A DNA stretch of 64,000 bases from an uncultured Clostridia bacterium. Its GTDB lineage: Bacteria > Bacillota > Clostridia > Christensenellales > UBA3700. Shown here piece by piece: positions 36,807 through 44,833 of the stretch; within the stretch, counting starts at the first letter, position 1, and every line of letters begins with the position of its first letter. A program made the position numbers and the translations under genes. The stretch lies in assembly GCA_945872615.1 (NCBI GenBank), contig CAMBZZ010000001.1:26701-90700 (forward strand). Direction: 5' to 3'. Below the pieces are notes generated by a model. It made no database searches. It was not told where the DNA came from and saw only the letters and a program-made list of their open reading frames with translations.

Positions 36807-37493
36807 ATGAAAAATCCTTTTGCCAAACTGACAAAATTCGAATTAGGGCTGTGGATATTCTCACTCGTTGCGGTGAGTATATGTTTTATAGCCATGCCGC
36901 AAAAAAACTGGCTGACGTTGATTGGCTCTCTCATAGGCGTCACTTCGTTGATTTTTTGCGCCAAAGGTATGATTATCGGTCCTATCCTTACCGTTGTTTT
37001 TTCGATATTTTACGGTATAATTTCTTACTTTTTCCGCTACTACGGCGAGATGATAACCTACTTGTTGATGACGACGCCCATGGCTATAGCATCCATTATT
37101 TCTTGGCTCAAAAATCCCTATCCTCAATCGGATAGGGTCAAAGTCGGACGTGTCACGCCGTCGTCAATCACGCTCGTCGTCATACTTACCGCCGCCGTAA
37201 CGGTTGCGTTCTATTTTATTTTACGCGCCCTCGACACAACCAATCTAATCATCAGCACCATATCGGTTACCACGTCGTTTTTGGCGTGTTCTTTCGTCCT
37301 ATTGCGTAGTCCTTACTATGCTTTGGCTTACGCACTCAACGACGTAGTTTTGATAATAATGTGGATAGCGGCGTCGGTGGTTACGCCGTCGTACGTACCT
37401 ATGGTTGCTTGTTTCGCAGTATTTCTAATCAACGACGTTTACGGATTTATCAACTGGCAAAAGATGAAGAAAGAGCAAGAAAATATTATGTAA
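36807..37493 (+). CDS. pnuC: PnuC-like nicotinamide ribonucleoside/vitamin transporter
   Basis: A 228-residue membrane protein with seven or eight spans. The PnuC family signature is present: the W-rich first half (QKNWLTLIGSLIGVTSLIF) and the C-terminal LNDVVLIIMW ... INDVYGFINWQKMKKEQ. PnuC proteins take up nicotinamide riboside by facilitated diffusion. Some relatives carry thiamine or riboflavin, and the exact vitamin cannot be read from the sequence. A TTG 6 bases after the -10 box could also be the start (two residues longer). There is no ribosome binding site, so the mRNA has either no leader or one of about 6 bases. Its end overlaps the convergent DMT gene by 8 bases. Confidence 0.85.
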   Translation: MKNPFAKLTKFELGLWIFSLVAVSICFIAMPQKNWLTLIGSLIGVTSLIFCAKGMIIGPILTVVFSIFYGIISYFFRYYGEMITYLLMTTPMAIASIISWLKNPYPQSDRVKVGRVTPSSITLVVILTAAVTVAFYFILRALDTTNLIISTISVTTSFLACSFVLLRSPYYALAYALNDVVLIIMWIAASVVTPSYVPMVACFAVFLINDVYGFINWQKMKKEQENIM

Positions 37494-38352
37494 ATATCGC
37501 CATCAGCACCGTGCCCGCCGTCAACAACCCGAGTCCCGTCCAAGCTTTGGCGGAGAGTTTTTCTTTGAATACAGCCAAAGAGAAGAGCACCGTTATCAAA
37601 ATACTAAGTTTATCAATCGGCACGACTATACTCACTTGTCCCTTTTGGATAGCGTAATAATAGCATAGCCAGCTTGCACCCGTAGCTATTCCCGACAAAA
37701 CCAAAAACACCGCGTCTTTTGCCTTGACGTCTTTGATGGTCTTTAGTTCGCCCCTTGCTATCACTATCAACCATGCCATGACCAATACCACGCACGTTCT
37801 TATCGCGGTGGCAAGGTTAGAGTTGATGTTTTGTATGCCAATCTTGGCAAGTATAGAGGTCGCAGCGGCGAATATCGCCGAAAGAAGTGCAAAAATCAAC
37901 CAACCTAGTCGGGTCTTATCCTCGCCTCTCTTTATATCGGTCATCAGCAAAGTTCCTACGGCTATTGCAACGAGGCACGACAACTTTATCCACCAACCGC
38001 CTCTCTCTTGCGGAAAAATGATTATTGCGAGCAGCACCGACAAGACGACGCTCGACTTGTCCACCGCCGCCACTTTGGACACCTCGCCTATCGACAACGC
38101 TTTGAAGTAACATATCCAGCTTGCGCCCGTAGCCAAACCCGACAACACGAGGAATATCAAAGATTTGGTATCTATGGCTGCAATATCTTTATACACTCCC
38201 GTTGCAAAGACGATTATCCACGCAAATATCAACACCACCGAAGTGCGCAACGCAGTTGCCACGTCGGAATTGACGTTTTTTATTCCGCATTTGGACAAAA
38301 TCGCCGTCAAAGCGGCAAACACCGCCGACATCGCCGCCACCAAAAGCCACAT
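37486..38352 (-). CDS. DMT-superfamily (EamA) transporter
   Basis: A 288-residue permease with about ten membrane spans in two homologous halves. The internal duplication is unusually easy to see: MSAVFAALTAILSKCGIKNV in the first half against LSAIFAAATSILAKIGIQNI in the second, and FLVLSGLATGASWICYFKAL against FLVLSGIATGASWLCYYYAI. EamA proteins export or import amino acids, sugars or other metabolites, and the substrate is unknown here. The 3' end overlaps the 3' end of the PnuC gene by 8 bases, with no room for a terminator between them. Confidence 0.85.
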   Translation of the reverse strand: MWLLVAAMSAVFAALTAILSKCGIKNVNSDVATALRTSVVLIFAWIIVFATGVYKDIAAIDTKSLIFLVLSGLATGASWICYFKALSIGEVSKVAAVDKSSVVLSVLLAIIIFPQERGGWWIKLSCLVAIAVGTLLMTDIKRGEDKTRLGWLIFALLSAIFAAATSILAKIGIQNINSNLATAIRTCVVLVMAWLIVIARGELKTIKDVKAKDAVFLVLSGIATGASWLCYYYAIQKGQVSIVVPIDKLSILITVLFSLAVFKEKLSAKAWTGLGLLTAGTVLMAIFT

Positions 38353-38409
38353 AACCTATTCTTCCTCTGTCGTCTTTCGTATTTTATTTATATCGTTTTT
38401 TGCAATTTT

Positions 38410-38430
38410 GTCGACATGTATCGACTTTTT
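38410..38430 (+). terminator. Hairpin of the TATCGACTTTTT family
   Basis: GTCGA (38410-38414) and TCGAC (38421-38425) form a short stem followed by five T on the plus strand. The genes on both sides are on the minus strand, so its orientation does not fit a gene end. It may stop antisense transcription or simply be a dispersed repeat. Confidence 0.4.
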
Positions 38431-38433
38431 GGC

Positions 38434-40791
38434 TTACAAACCTCTGCTTTCCAATATCTTGACAAGCTGTCTCGGGTCCTTGCTGTAGGCGTCGGCACCT
38501 ATTCTCATAGCCACGTCCTCGCTCAGCACCGCACCGCCCACGCATATAAGACAGTCGCTGATTTTTCGTACTTCTTCTATCGTTCTCTTCATATTTTTGA
38601 CGGTAGTCGTCATCAACGCCGACAAGCCGAGTATTTGCGGTTGATGCCTCTTGACAGCTTCGACCACTCTTTCCACGGCAACGTCTCTGCCTAGGTCTAT
38701 TATGTCGTAGCCGTAGTTTTGGAGCACCGTCTTGACGATATTTTTGCCTATATCGTGTACGTCGCCCTCTACCGTCGCGAGTATCATCTTGGCTCTCTTG
38801 CCAACGTTGCCACTACCGATACTTGCCTTAATTACGTCGCATACAGCCGAAGCAACTTCCGCTGTAGAAATCAACTGTGGCAAAAATATCACGCCCTTTT
38901 CGTATCCGTCGCCAATCTCGCCCAAGGTCGGTATGACGCACTCGTCTATTATGTCCAAGCCGTTGCGCCCCGCTGCCAACATAGCCTTTACGCTGTCAAC
39001 GGCTTGAGTTTTTAGCGACTGCTTGATGCACTCTTGCAGAGTAAGTTCTTTGCCAGAGGCTACAGCCGCGCTCTCGGTATGCGAAGCAATCTCTTTGATA
39101 TACTTTTCGCCCTTCTTATCGATGCCGGCGAGCAAATTGTACGCCAAAAAACTCTCTTTCATAGGTTGCAAGTTAGGATTGATAATTGCAAGGTCGAGAC
39201 CGCAAGTGAGCGCCATAGTCAAAAAAGTTCTATTGACCAGATTTCTCTCGGGCAGTCCAAAGGATATATTGGACACGCCGAGCGCCGTCTTTACGCCGAG
39301 TTCTTCCTTTACCCTTCTTATCGCTTCCAACGTGTTGACGGCTTGTTCTTGTTCCGCACCCACCGTCAGAGTAAGCGTATCGATAATCACGTCCTCGTTG
39401 CTAATGCCGTATTCTTGCGCCTTTCTTACAATCTTTCGGGCAATCTCGAGACGCTTTTCCACCGTCTTAGGTATGCCGTCCTTGTCGATAGTCAAGCCGA
39501 GCACCAAAGCGCCGTACTTTTTGACGAGTGGCAAAACCCTATCCAACACCTCGTCTTCTCCGTTGACGGAATTGACTATCGCTTTTCCGCACACGTACCT
39601 CAGCCCCTTTTCGATAGCCACGGGGTCGGTACTGTCTATTTGAACGGGAAGGTCCACCACGCTCTGCACTCTCTTGATAGCCTTGACAATCATATCGGCT
39701 TCGTCTATGCCAGCAAGCCCCATATTGACGTCCAATATATCCGCGCCCGCTTGGGCTTGTTCCACCGCTTGCGCTTCGATATATCCCCAATCCTCGGTTT
39801 CTATGGCTTGTTTCATCAACTTTTTACCGGTAGGATTTATTCTTTCTCCCACGATTTTCGGGCAATCTAATCTAACGTATTTGCTTCCGCTCGCAACGCA
39901 TACTCGGTGCTTTGCGATAGGTCTATTAGGCTTTTTGTCCTTGATTTTTTCTGCCAAAAGTTTGATATAATCGCTATCCGTTCCACAGCATCCGCCAACG
40001 ATAGCCACGCCCTTGTCGACGATAACCTCCATTGCTTCCGCCCACTCGTCAGCTTTCATATCGAACGCAGTCATTCCGTCTCTTATGGTAGGCATACCCG
40101 CGTTGGGTTTGACGACGATAGGCAACTCGCTCATTGCCACCAACCTGTCCACCACGTCCCCTAATTGCTTAGGTCCGAGAGAACAGTTGAGCCCGAGCGC
40201 GTCCACGCCCAATCCTTGCATAGTAGCCACCATAGCCTCGACGGGACAACCTGCAAAGGTCCTACCCTTTTCGTCAAAACTCATCGTCACTATCAGCGGT
40301 TTGTCGCAATTCTCTTTGACTGCAAGCACGGCGGCTTTGGTCTCGTATAGGTCGCTCATCGTCTCTATAACGCAAAGGTCGACCTCACTCGCTACGGCTA
40401 ACACTACTTCTTTATACGTCTCGTACACCTCGTCAAAGGTCACCCTTCCCATGGGCTCGACGAGTTCTCCGATACTGCCCATATCGAGGGCAACCAAACC
40501 CCTACCTACCGCTTTGACTGCGTTTTTAGCGCATTGCACACCCGCCATAGCGCAATCGAGGTAAGGATATTTGCCCATTTTGATACGGTTGGCGCCAAAT
40601 GTATTGGCAAAGACCACGTCGCTACCCGCTCTTAGGTATTCTTCGTGTATTTTTTGTATAACCTCGGGCTGGGTAAGGTTGACCATTTCAGGCTTTCCTC
40701 CCTCCATTTTTACGCCGAGTTTTTGCAAAACCGTGCCCATTGCACCGTCTAACAAAACTATTTTGTTGTCTATCAGTCCTTTCAAGTCCAT
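38434..40791 (-). CDS. metH: Cobalamin-dependent methionine synthase lacking the activation domain
   Basis: A 785-residue enzyme that passes a methyl group from methyltetrahydrofolate through cobalamin to homocysteine. Domain 1 (about 1-290) is the homocysteine methyltransferase with zinc cysteines in LNCSLG and GGCCGTD. Domain 2 (about 305-565) is the pterin-binding barrel with VGERINPTGKK and LDVNMGLAGIDE. Domain 3 (about 570-785) is the cap and B12 domain with DVHDIG, the cobalamin-ligand motif, and ICVGGAVLSEDVA. The C-terminal AdoMet-binding reactivation domain of full-length MetH (about 1200 residues) is missing. The gene immediately upstream, seven bases away, encodes it separately. 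GAGGATATT precedes the ATG. Confidence 0.95.
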   Translation of the reverse strand: MDLKGLIDNKIVLLDGAMGTVLQKLGVKMEGGKPEMVNLTQPEVIQKIHEEYLRAGSDVVFANTFGANRIKMGKYPYLDCAMAGVQCAKNAVKAVGRGLVALDMGSIGELVEPMGRVTFDEVYETYKEVVLAVASEVDLCVIETMSDLYETKAAVLAVKENCDKPLIVTMSFDEKGRTFAGCPVEAMVATMQGLGVDALGLNCSLGPKQLGDVVDRLVAMSELPIVVKPNAGMPTIRDGMTAFDMKADEWAEAMEVIVDKGVAIVGGCCGTDSDYIKLLAEKIKDKKPNRPIAKHRVCVASGSKYVRLDCPKIVGERINPTGKKLMKQAIETEDWGYIEAQAVEQAQAGADILDVNMGLAGIDEADMIVKAIKRVQSVVDLPVQIDSTDPVAIEKGLRYVCGKAIVNSVNGEDEVLDRVLPLVKKYGALVLGLTIDKDGIPKTVEKRLEIARKIVRKAQEYGISNEDVIIDTLTLTVGAEQEQAVNTLEAIRRVKEELGVKTALGVSNISFGLPERNLVNRTFLTMALTCGLDLAIINPNLQPMKESFLAYNLLAGIDKKGEKYIKEIASHTESAAVASGKELTLQECIKQSLKTQAVDSVKAMLAAGRNGLDIIDECVIPTLGEIGDGYEKGVIFLPQLISTAEVASAVCDVIKASIGSGNVGKRAKMILATVEGDVHDIGKNIVKTVLQNYGYDIIDLGRDVAVERVVEAVKRHQPQILGLSALMTTTVKNMKRTIEEVRKISDCLICVGGAVLSEDVAMRIGADAYSKDPRQLVKILESRGL

Positions 40792-40798
40792 AATATCC

Positions 40799-41434
40799 TC
40801 ATTGCGCCTTGCTACACTTTACAATGCATTTGCCTTTGTTGGGGCATTTTAGGCACACGCTTGCATACGCTTGTTTTTTCTTAGAATATCCCACGATAGC
40901 GGTAATCGATTTTTGCGGAATCATAATATCGGAGCTATTGAGCATGACGCCCATACTCTTACCGCAACCGAGCGCCGTCAACAATTCCCTTTGGAAGCTA
41001 AGTGCCAAATCTCCATACCCGGGACTATATCTCATGGTAGGATTTAGCCCTATCGTCTCGTCGACTTGCGATTGCAACTCGTCGAGCACGCTCTCCGCCA
41101 TCACGCTTGCCATGCTGTCGAGCACGACGCTTCTGAGCACGTCGGCAGCGCCGTAATAGGCGATTTTTTTGTCTACTTGCACGCCTAGCGTAACCACGAA
41201 TATTGCAATCTTTTCGCACTCGTCGAACAAGTCGTTGACGTCGCGGCTCTCTATCGTCAGTCCTAAGTCTTTGATTCGATAAAAGTCGCCCTTTTCACAC
41301 TCGAATATCCACGACCTCTTTTGCACGGCGGAGATTTCTTCCAATTCTCTCTGCACGTCTTGCATATATTCGTCGCCGACGCTACCCGTCTTGTCGGATA
41401 TATATCGCCTTACAATATCGTAGTCAATCTTCAT
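40799..41434 (-). CDS. Stand-alone methionine synthase reactivation protein
   Basis: A 211-residue protein that matches the vitamin-B12-dependent methionine synthase activation domain. The MRYSPGYGDLALS stretch aligns with the R-x-x-P-G-Y AdoMet-binding motif of MetH, and MLNSSDIMIPQKSITAIVGYS with the later conserved strand. It should re-methylate oxidised cobalamin on MetH using AdoMet and a flavodoxin- or ferredoxin-supplied electron. The C-terminus carries a cysteine cluster, CLKCPNKGKCIVKC, not present in E. coli MetH. This may bind iron-sulfur or zinc and supply the electron path. The start overlaps the metF stop by 4 bases (ATGA), so the order metF-activator-metH is one transcription unit. 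Confidence 0.88.
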   Translation of the reverse strand: MKIDYDIVRRYISDKTGSVGDEYMQDVQRELEEISAVQKRSWIFECEKGDFYRIKDLGLTIESRDVNDLFDECEKIAIFVVTLGVQVDKKIAYYGAADVLRSVVLDSMASVMAESVLDELQSQVDETIGLNPTMRYSPGYGDLALSFQRELLTALGCGKSMGVMLNSSDIMIPQKSITAIVGYSKKKQAYASVCLKCPNKGKCIVKCSKAQ

Positions 41435-42306
41435 CTCGTCTCTCCGAGCAAACCGCCTATACCGTCGCTGATTTTCTTAGCAACGAGGGGATTGTTCATG
41501 GTATAAAGGTGCACACCGTCCACGTCCGCACTTAACAATTCGATTATCTGTTCCGTCGCATAAGCAACGCCCGCGTCGAACATTGCCTTGTCGTTTTGAC
41601 CGTATCTCGATAACAGTTTGGACAGTCTCGCCGGCATTGTAGCCGATGACAACGAAATAACTCTCTCTATCTGACGGCTATTGGTGATAGGCATGATGCC
41701 CACCTCTATGGGCACTTCTATGCCCGCCACTTGCGCCAAATCTCTGAAGCGATAAAATTCTTCGTTGTCAAAGAACATTTGCGTGATAAGTCCGCTCGCG
41801 CCCGCGTCTACCTTGCGTTTTAGATTGATAATATCATCCTTTTGACTTGCGCTCTCGCAATGTCCCGCGGGATAACAAGCCCCCATCACGTTGAAGTGCG
41901 GTTTGACGGTCTTGATATATTCCGTCAACTGACTAGCGTATCTAAAGTCTCCCTCTTTGGTTACGTTGGGATTTTTATCTCCTCTAAGAGCAAGCACGTT
42001 GGTGACGCCGATTGCTTCAAGTTGGTCTAGCAATTCGCTTATCTCTTGTCTGGACGAGCCCACGCAAGTTAGGTGCGCCATAGGCTCGCTTCGATTAGAA
42101 TTTTTGACGATTTTGCATAGTTCAACCGTGCGGTTGTCCTTCACGGAACCACCCGCGCCGTAAGTGACGGAGATAAAGTCGGGGCTCAAAATCGTAAGTT
42201 CGTCCACTACCCCGCTTACTTTTTCAAATGCAGTCGCAACCTTAGGCGGAAAAATTTCAAAAGAAAACAAATGCTTTTTGGTCTTATACATATCTCTGAT
42301 ATTCAT
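41431..42306 (-). CDS. metF: Methylenetetrahydrofolate reductase
   Basis: FAD enzyme of 291 residues that reduces 5,10-methylene- to 5-methyl-tetrahydrofolate, the methyl donor for MetH. The TIM-barrel motifs are clear: FSFEIFPPK near the start with the catalytic Glu, FISVTYGAGGS, EPMAHLTCVG, VLALRGDKNP, and LITQMFFDNEEFYRF with the folate-binding residues. The length is the bacterial single-domain type. A GAGGT site precedes the ATG. The leader is only 16 or so bases from the -10 box, so there is no room for an S-adenosylmethionine or cobalamin riboswitch, and none is visible. Confidence 0.95.
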   Translation of the reverse strand: MNIRDMYKTKKHLFSFEIFPPKVATAFEKVSGVVDELTILSPDFISVTYGAGGSVKDNRTVELCKIVKNSNRSEPMAHLTCVGSSRQEISELLDQLEAIGVTNVLALRGDKNPNVTKEGDFRYASQLTEYIKTVKPHFNVMGACYPAGHCESASQKDDIINLKRKVDAGASGLITQMFFDNEEFYRFRDLAQVAGIEVPIEVGIMPITNSRQIERVISLSSATMPARLSKLLSRYGQNDKAMFDAGVAYATEQIIELLSADVDGVHLYTMNNPLVAKKISDGIGGLLGETR

Positions 42307-42322
42307 AGTCTACCTCGAGATT

Positions 42323-42351
42323 ATTGTACCAAATAAACGCCGACAATACAA
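42323..42351 (-). promoter_or_regulatory. Promoter of the metF-activator-metH operon
   Basis: Minus-strand TTGTAT (42346-42351), 17-base spacer, TACAAT (42323-42328), 16 bases before the metF ATG. Confidence 0.75.
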
Positions 42352-42566
42352 TTATTTAATAAAATATTGCGCAATTATTTTATTACTTTTCTACAAAAAG
42401 CCCATAAGGAAACCCGCTATCATATCTTTTTATCAAATGCACGTTGAGGCATAGGTTGGCATAAATCACACGCCTCTCGGTCACATTGTTCCCAATCAAC
42501 TCATAACCTAACGGTCCGTAGCGTCTAATGCTTATCCAAAACTTTTCGCCAAAACCGTAAAAAAAT

Positions 42567-42583
42567 AGCCGACATTGTCGGCT
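42567..42583 (-). terminator. Terminator of the XRE regulator gene
   Basis: AGCCGACA (42567-42574) and TGTCGGCT (42576-42583) pair perfectly around a minimal loop. On the minus strand it is followed by TA and a run of seven U. It abuts the stop codon of the regulator. The 240 bases between here and the metF promoter hold no gene I can support. Confidence 0.85.
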
Positions 42584-42783
42584 TAATCTTCCATTCCCAA
42601 TAGATAATCTGCGCTCTCGTCAAAAAACTTGGCAAGCGTAATTATAGCGGAAGCCGTCGGCTCGGTTTTGCCGAGTTCCCACTTAGCGATAGCCGACTGG
42701 CTAATGCCCGTGGCATTTGCCAGCTGCATTTGACTGAGCCCCTTCAAAACTCTCAATTCTTTGATTCTATCCTTAAATTCCAC
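42583..42783 (-). CDS. XRE-family helix-turn-helix regulator
   Basis: A 66-residue DNA-binding protein consisting only of a Cro/CI-type HTH: FKDRIKELRVLKGLSQMQLANATGISQSAIAKWELG, then PTASAIITLAKFFDESADYLLG. The size is typical of phage-derived or small self-acting repressors. The start is GTG at 42783, 6 bases after a minus-strand TATACT with no ribosome binding site. It is divergent from the zinc-finger membrane protein, with two symmetric operators in between, so it probably represses itself and that gene. The ligand or stress it answers to is unknown. Confidence 0.85.
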   Translation of the reverse strand: MEFKDRIKELRVLKGLSQMQLANATGISQSAIAKWELGKTEPTASAIITLAKFFDESADYLLGMED

Positions 42784-42789
42784 GTAATT

Positions 42790-42846
42790 AGTATAGTCAT
42801 TTCAAGTCAAAAAGTACTTGACAAGTCTTATAAGACTTGCTATTAT
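42790..42846. promoter_or_regulatory. Divergent promoters with palindromic operators
   Basis: Plus-strand promoter: TTGACA (42818-42823), 17 bases, TATTAT (42841-42846). Its spacer is almost filled by a perfect 18-base palindrome, CAAGTCTTATAAGACTTG (42822-42839). A second inverted repeat, TCAAGT (42802-42807) and ACTTGA (42816-42821), overlaps the -35 box. The minus-strand -10 box TATACT is at 42790-42795. The shared CAAGT half-site suggests one regulator binds both. Confidence 0.75.
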
Positions 42847-42908
42847 AAGACAAAAGGCAATCGTAATTATTACGCAAGCCAAATTTTTACCAAATCAAGG
42901 AGAAAACT

Positions 42909-43319
42909 ATGAAGTGTTTTATGCACCCCGACGTAGAAGCAATAGCCACGTGCAAAAAATGTGGCAAGGCAATGTGTGCCAACTGCTCGGCATACAGTAA
43001 CCACAGCGGTATTTGTCCACAATGCAAGATGGAAGAATACCAAGCCGAACTCAGACATATCAACGAATATCGTAGGTCAACGATATGGGGCTGGATATTC
43101 AAAGGCATAGGGTTTGTCGCCCTATGGATAGTCTCGATATTGCTGCTTAGCGAGATTGATTTTGCTTGGGCGTTGGGCGTTATAGGTACGTTGGTCTTCG
43201 GAATATTGTCGGCAGTCAAAATTCCAAACTTTATCAAAAATACCAATCGACGCGCCTACTTGACAGAAGAAATCGCCAAAATATCCAAATCTCTATCCAA
43301 AGGAGACGCCATCATCTAA
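42909..43319 (+). CDS. Zinc-finger (B-box-like) two-span membrane protein
   Basis: A 136-residue protein. The N-terminal 40 residues form a B-box-like zinc module with Cys3/His6 and pairs CKKCGKAMCANC and CPQC (MKCFMHPDVEAIATC onward). Two membrane spans follow (about 59-82 and 86-104), then a basic cytoplasmic tail. Bacterial relatives with this order are common but lack a defined role. The AAGGAG site before the ATG is clear. The promoter is under an XRE operator, which sets it apart from housekeeping genes. A terminator follows the stop. Confidence 0.75.
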   Translation: MKCFMHPDVEAIATCKKCGKAMCANCSAYSNHSGICPQCKMEEYQAELRHINEYRRSTIWGWIFKGIGFVALWIVSILLLSEIDFAWALGVIGTLVFGILSAVKIPNFIKNTNRRAYLTEEIAKISKSLSKGDAII

Positions 43320-43327
43320 CAACAATT

Positions 43328-43355
43328 TATCCGCTCTTTCGAGCGGATATTTTTT
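43328..43355 (+). terminator. Terminator after the zinc-finger protein gene
   Basis: TATCCGCTC (43328-43336) and GAGCGGATA (43341-43349) around a TTTC loop, followed by six T, 8 bases past the stop. Confidence 0.95.
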
Positions 43356-43466
43356 GACGATTTTGCATTACTTTCTTTTCGTTGAGTTTCGAATCGTTTA
43401 TCCTCGCATATCTGACGAAAACCTTAGTTATACCATAGCAAAACCTACTTTGAATTGACTTTTGCA

Positions 43467-43497
43467 TAAAAAAACTCGCTACCGTAGTGGTAGCGAG
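43467..43497 (-). terminator. Terminator after rpsT
   Basis: CTCGCTACC (43475-43483) and GGTAGCGAG (43489-43497) pair perfectly. On the minus strand seven or more U follow. It lies 17 bases beyond the rpsT stop. Confidence 0.93.
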
Positions 43498-43513
43498 CTT
43501 AGTTTTCGCTAAT

Positions 43514-43786
43514 TTACGCTTCTTTCTTAAGATTGTCTAATTGTTTAGAAAGTCTTGAAATTTTTCTGCTGGCGGTATTGTCCTTGTAGATGCCGTCACT
43601 CTTAGCTCTGTTGATGAGAGAAATCGTCTCTTTGAGAAGTTCCTCTGCCAAAGCAACGTCCTTAGCCTCGATAGCTTGCATGTATTTCTTTACGCTGTTA
43701 CGAACGCGAGTTCTCTTAGCAACGTTAATATCGTTGGCTTTTTGGTTGGTGATGACTCTTTTTTTCTGTGACTTAATGTTAGGCAT
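43514..43786 (-). CDS. rpsT: Ribosomal protein S20
   Basis: A 90-residue 30S subunit protein that binds 16S rRNA early in assembly. MPNIKSQKKRVITNQKANDIN and the rest of the basic helical bundle match S20 (normal length 85-90). The start at 43786 follows a GGAGGG site. The frame extends 20 residues further to 43846, but that stretch is unlike S20. The divergent neighbour is gpr, an arrangement also seen in Bacillus, which supports both calls. Monocistronic, with its own terminator. Confidence 0.95.
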   Translation of the reverse strand: MPNIKSQKKRVITNQKANDINVAKRTRVRNSVKKYMQAIEAKDVALAEELLKETISLINRAKSDGIYKDNTASRKISRLSKQLDNLKKEA

Positions 43787-43914
43787 AACTCCCTCCATTT
43801 GATTATTTTGCTTATGTAGTTTAGCACAATATAACGCATAATGCAAGAAAATTATTACAAAAATTATTACAATTTTGATTTTTTGTCCAAAATACTATTT
43901 GAAGTCTACTACTT

Positions 43915-44682
43915 ATGCACTCAACTCAATCTCTTCCCTATTCAGACGTTGCCATCGAAGGCGCGTTAGAGCAAAACTTACCGGTATCGGCATACCGTCG
44001 GCGCTCTATCGAGGTCAAAGAAATAGAAATCGACTACAACCTCTCTCTCCGAGTCGGCAAGCGGAGCGGTCATTACTTTACTTTGCAGACCACTCTCGCC
44101 TCCACCGCCGAGGGCATAGTTGCGGTACTTTCCGACAGCCTAATCAAACTACTCAAAGAGTTGGGCGTAGAGCAAGGCAAAGTGTTGGTGGTAGGGCTCG
44201 GCAACGACAACTACGTCGTCGACGCTTTGGGGGCAAAGGTCATATCAAAGCTCTCGCCCGATAGTATATCCACGTTCAAGTTGTGTATGCTCGAGCCGTC
44301 TGTTGAGGGCAAGAGCGGAATATCCTCTTTCGACGTGGTCAAAGGTGTCATCAGCACTATCAAACCTCGCCTCGTCATAGCAATAGACACACTCGTCACT
44401 TCCAGGCTCGATAGGCTTGCCACTTGTTACCAACTCACCACGGCTGGCATCTCCCCGGGAGGCGGAGTGGGCGCCAAACTTCCCGCTCTCAACAAGTCCT
44501 CTCTCGGCGCGGACACGATAGCCGTCGGCGTACCTCTCATCACCACCCTCGGAGCGATATGCCCCGATATTGCCTACTCCCAAAGGAGTGTACAAGTTAC
44601 GCTCAAAGACGTGGACGACAAGGTGGATTTTTGTTCTTCCATCATTGCCAAGTCTATACTCCGAGCATTGCAAAAATCGTGA
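43915..44682 (+). CDS. gpr: GPR spore protease, compact form
   Basis: Germination protease of 255 residues that in spore formers degrades small acid-soluble proteins. The A25/M63-type motifs are readable: VVGLGNDNYVVDALG with the first catalytic Asp, VIAIDTL with the second, and the glycine-rich TTAGISPGGGVGAKLPALN. N-terminal YSDVAIEGA aligns with the TDLAxE cleavage site of Bacillus GPR, so the propeptide is only about eight residues instead of 15-16. The chain is about 100 residues shorter than the Bacillus enzyme (about 370). An in-frame TGA lies 15 bases before the ATG, so no longer start exists. No clear ribosome binding site is visible. It implies spore-forming ability or ancestry. Confidence 0.87.
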   Translation: MHSTQSLPYSDVAIEGALEQNLPVSAYRRRSIEVKEIEIDYNLSLRVGKRSGHYFTLQTTLASTAEGIVAVLSDSLIKLLKELGVEQGKVLVVGLGNDNYVVDALGAKVISKLSPDSISTFKLCMLEPSVEGKSGISSFDVVKGVISTIKPRLVIAIDTLVTSRLDRLATCYQLTTAGISPGGGVGAKLPALNKSSLGADTIAVGVPLITTLGAICPDIAYSQRSVQVTLKDVDDKVDFCSSIIAKSILRALQKS

Positions 44683-44735
44683 CACGTATCGACTTTTTTG
44701 CGTTTTTTGTTTGTCTTTTATAGGACAATTTCATC

Positions 44736-44762
44736 AAAAAAGGAAGCCTTTCGACTTCCTTT
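44736..44762. terminator. Bidirectional terminator between gpr and the WG gene
   Basis: AAAGGAAG (44739-44746) and CTTCCTTT (44755-44762) around an 8-base loop, with an A-run to the left and T-rich sequence to the right. It serves the WG-repeat gene on the minus strand and may back up gpr, whose stop is overlapped by another TATCGACTTTTTT element at 44687-44699. Confidence 0.7.
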
Positions 44763-44833
44763 ATATGCGGAGAATAATATGGCAAAGGCATCGCCTTGCA
44801 CTACACTATATTCCCAAAGTCTCTGATTGGTGA

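Noticed and set aside
42307..42351. A riboswitch (SAM or cobalamin) before metF
   Set aside because: The promoter leaves only about 16 bases of leader, too short for any known riboswitch of these classes.
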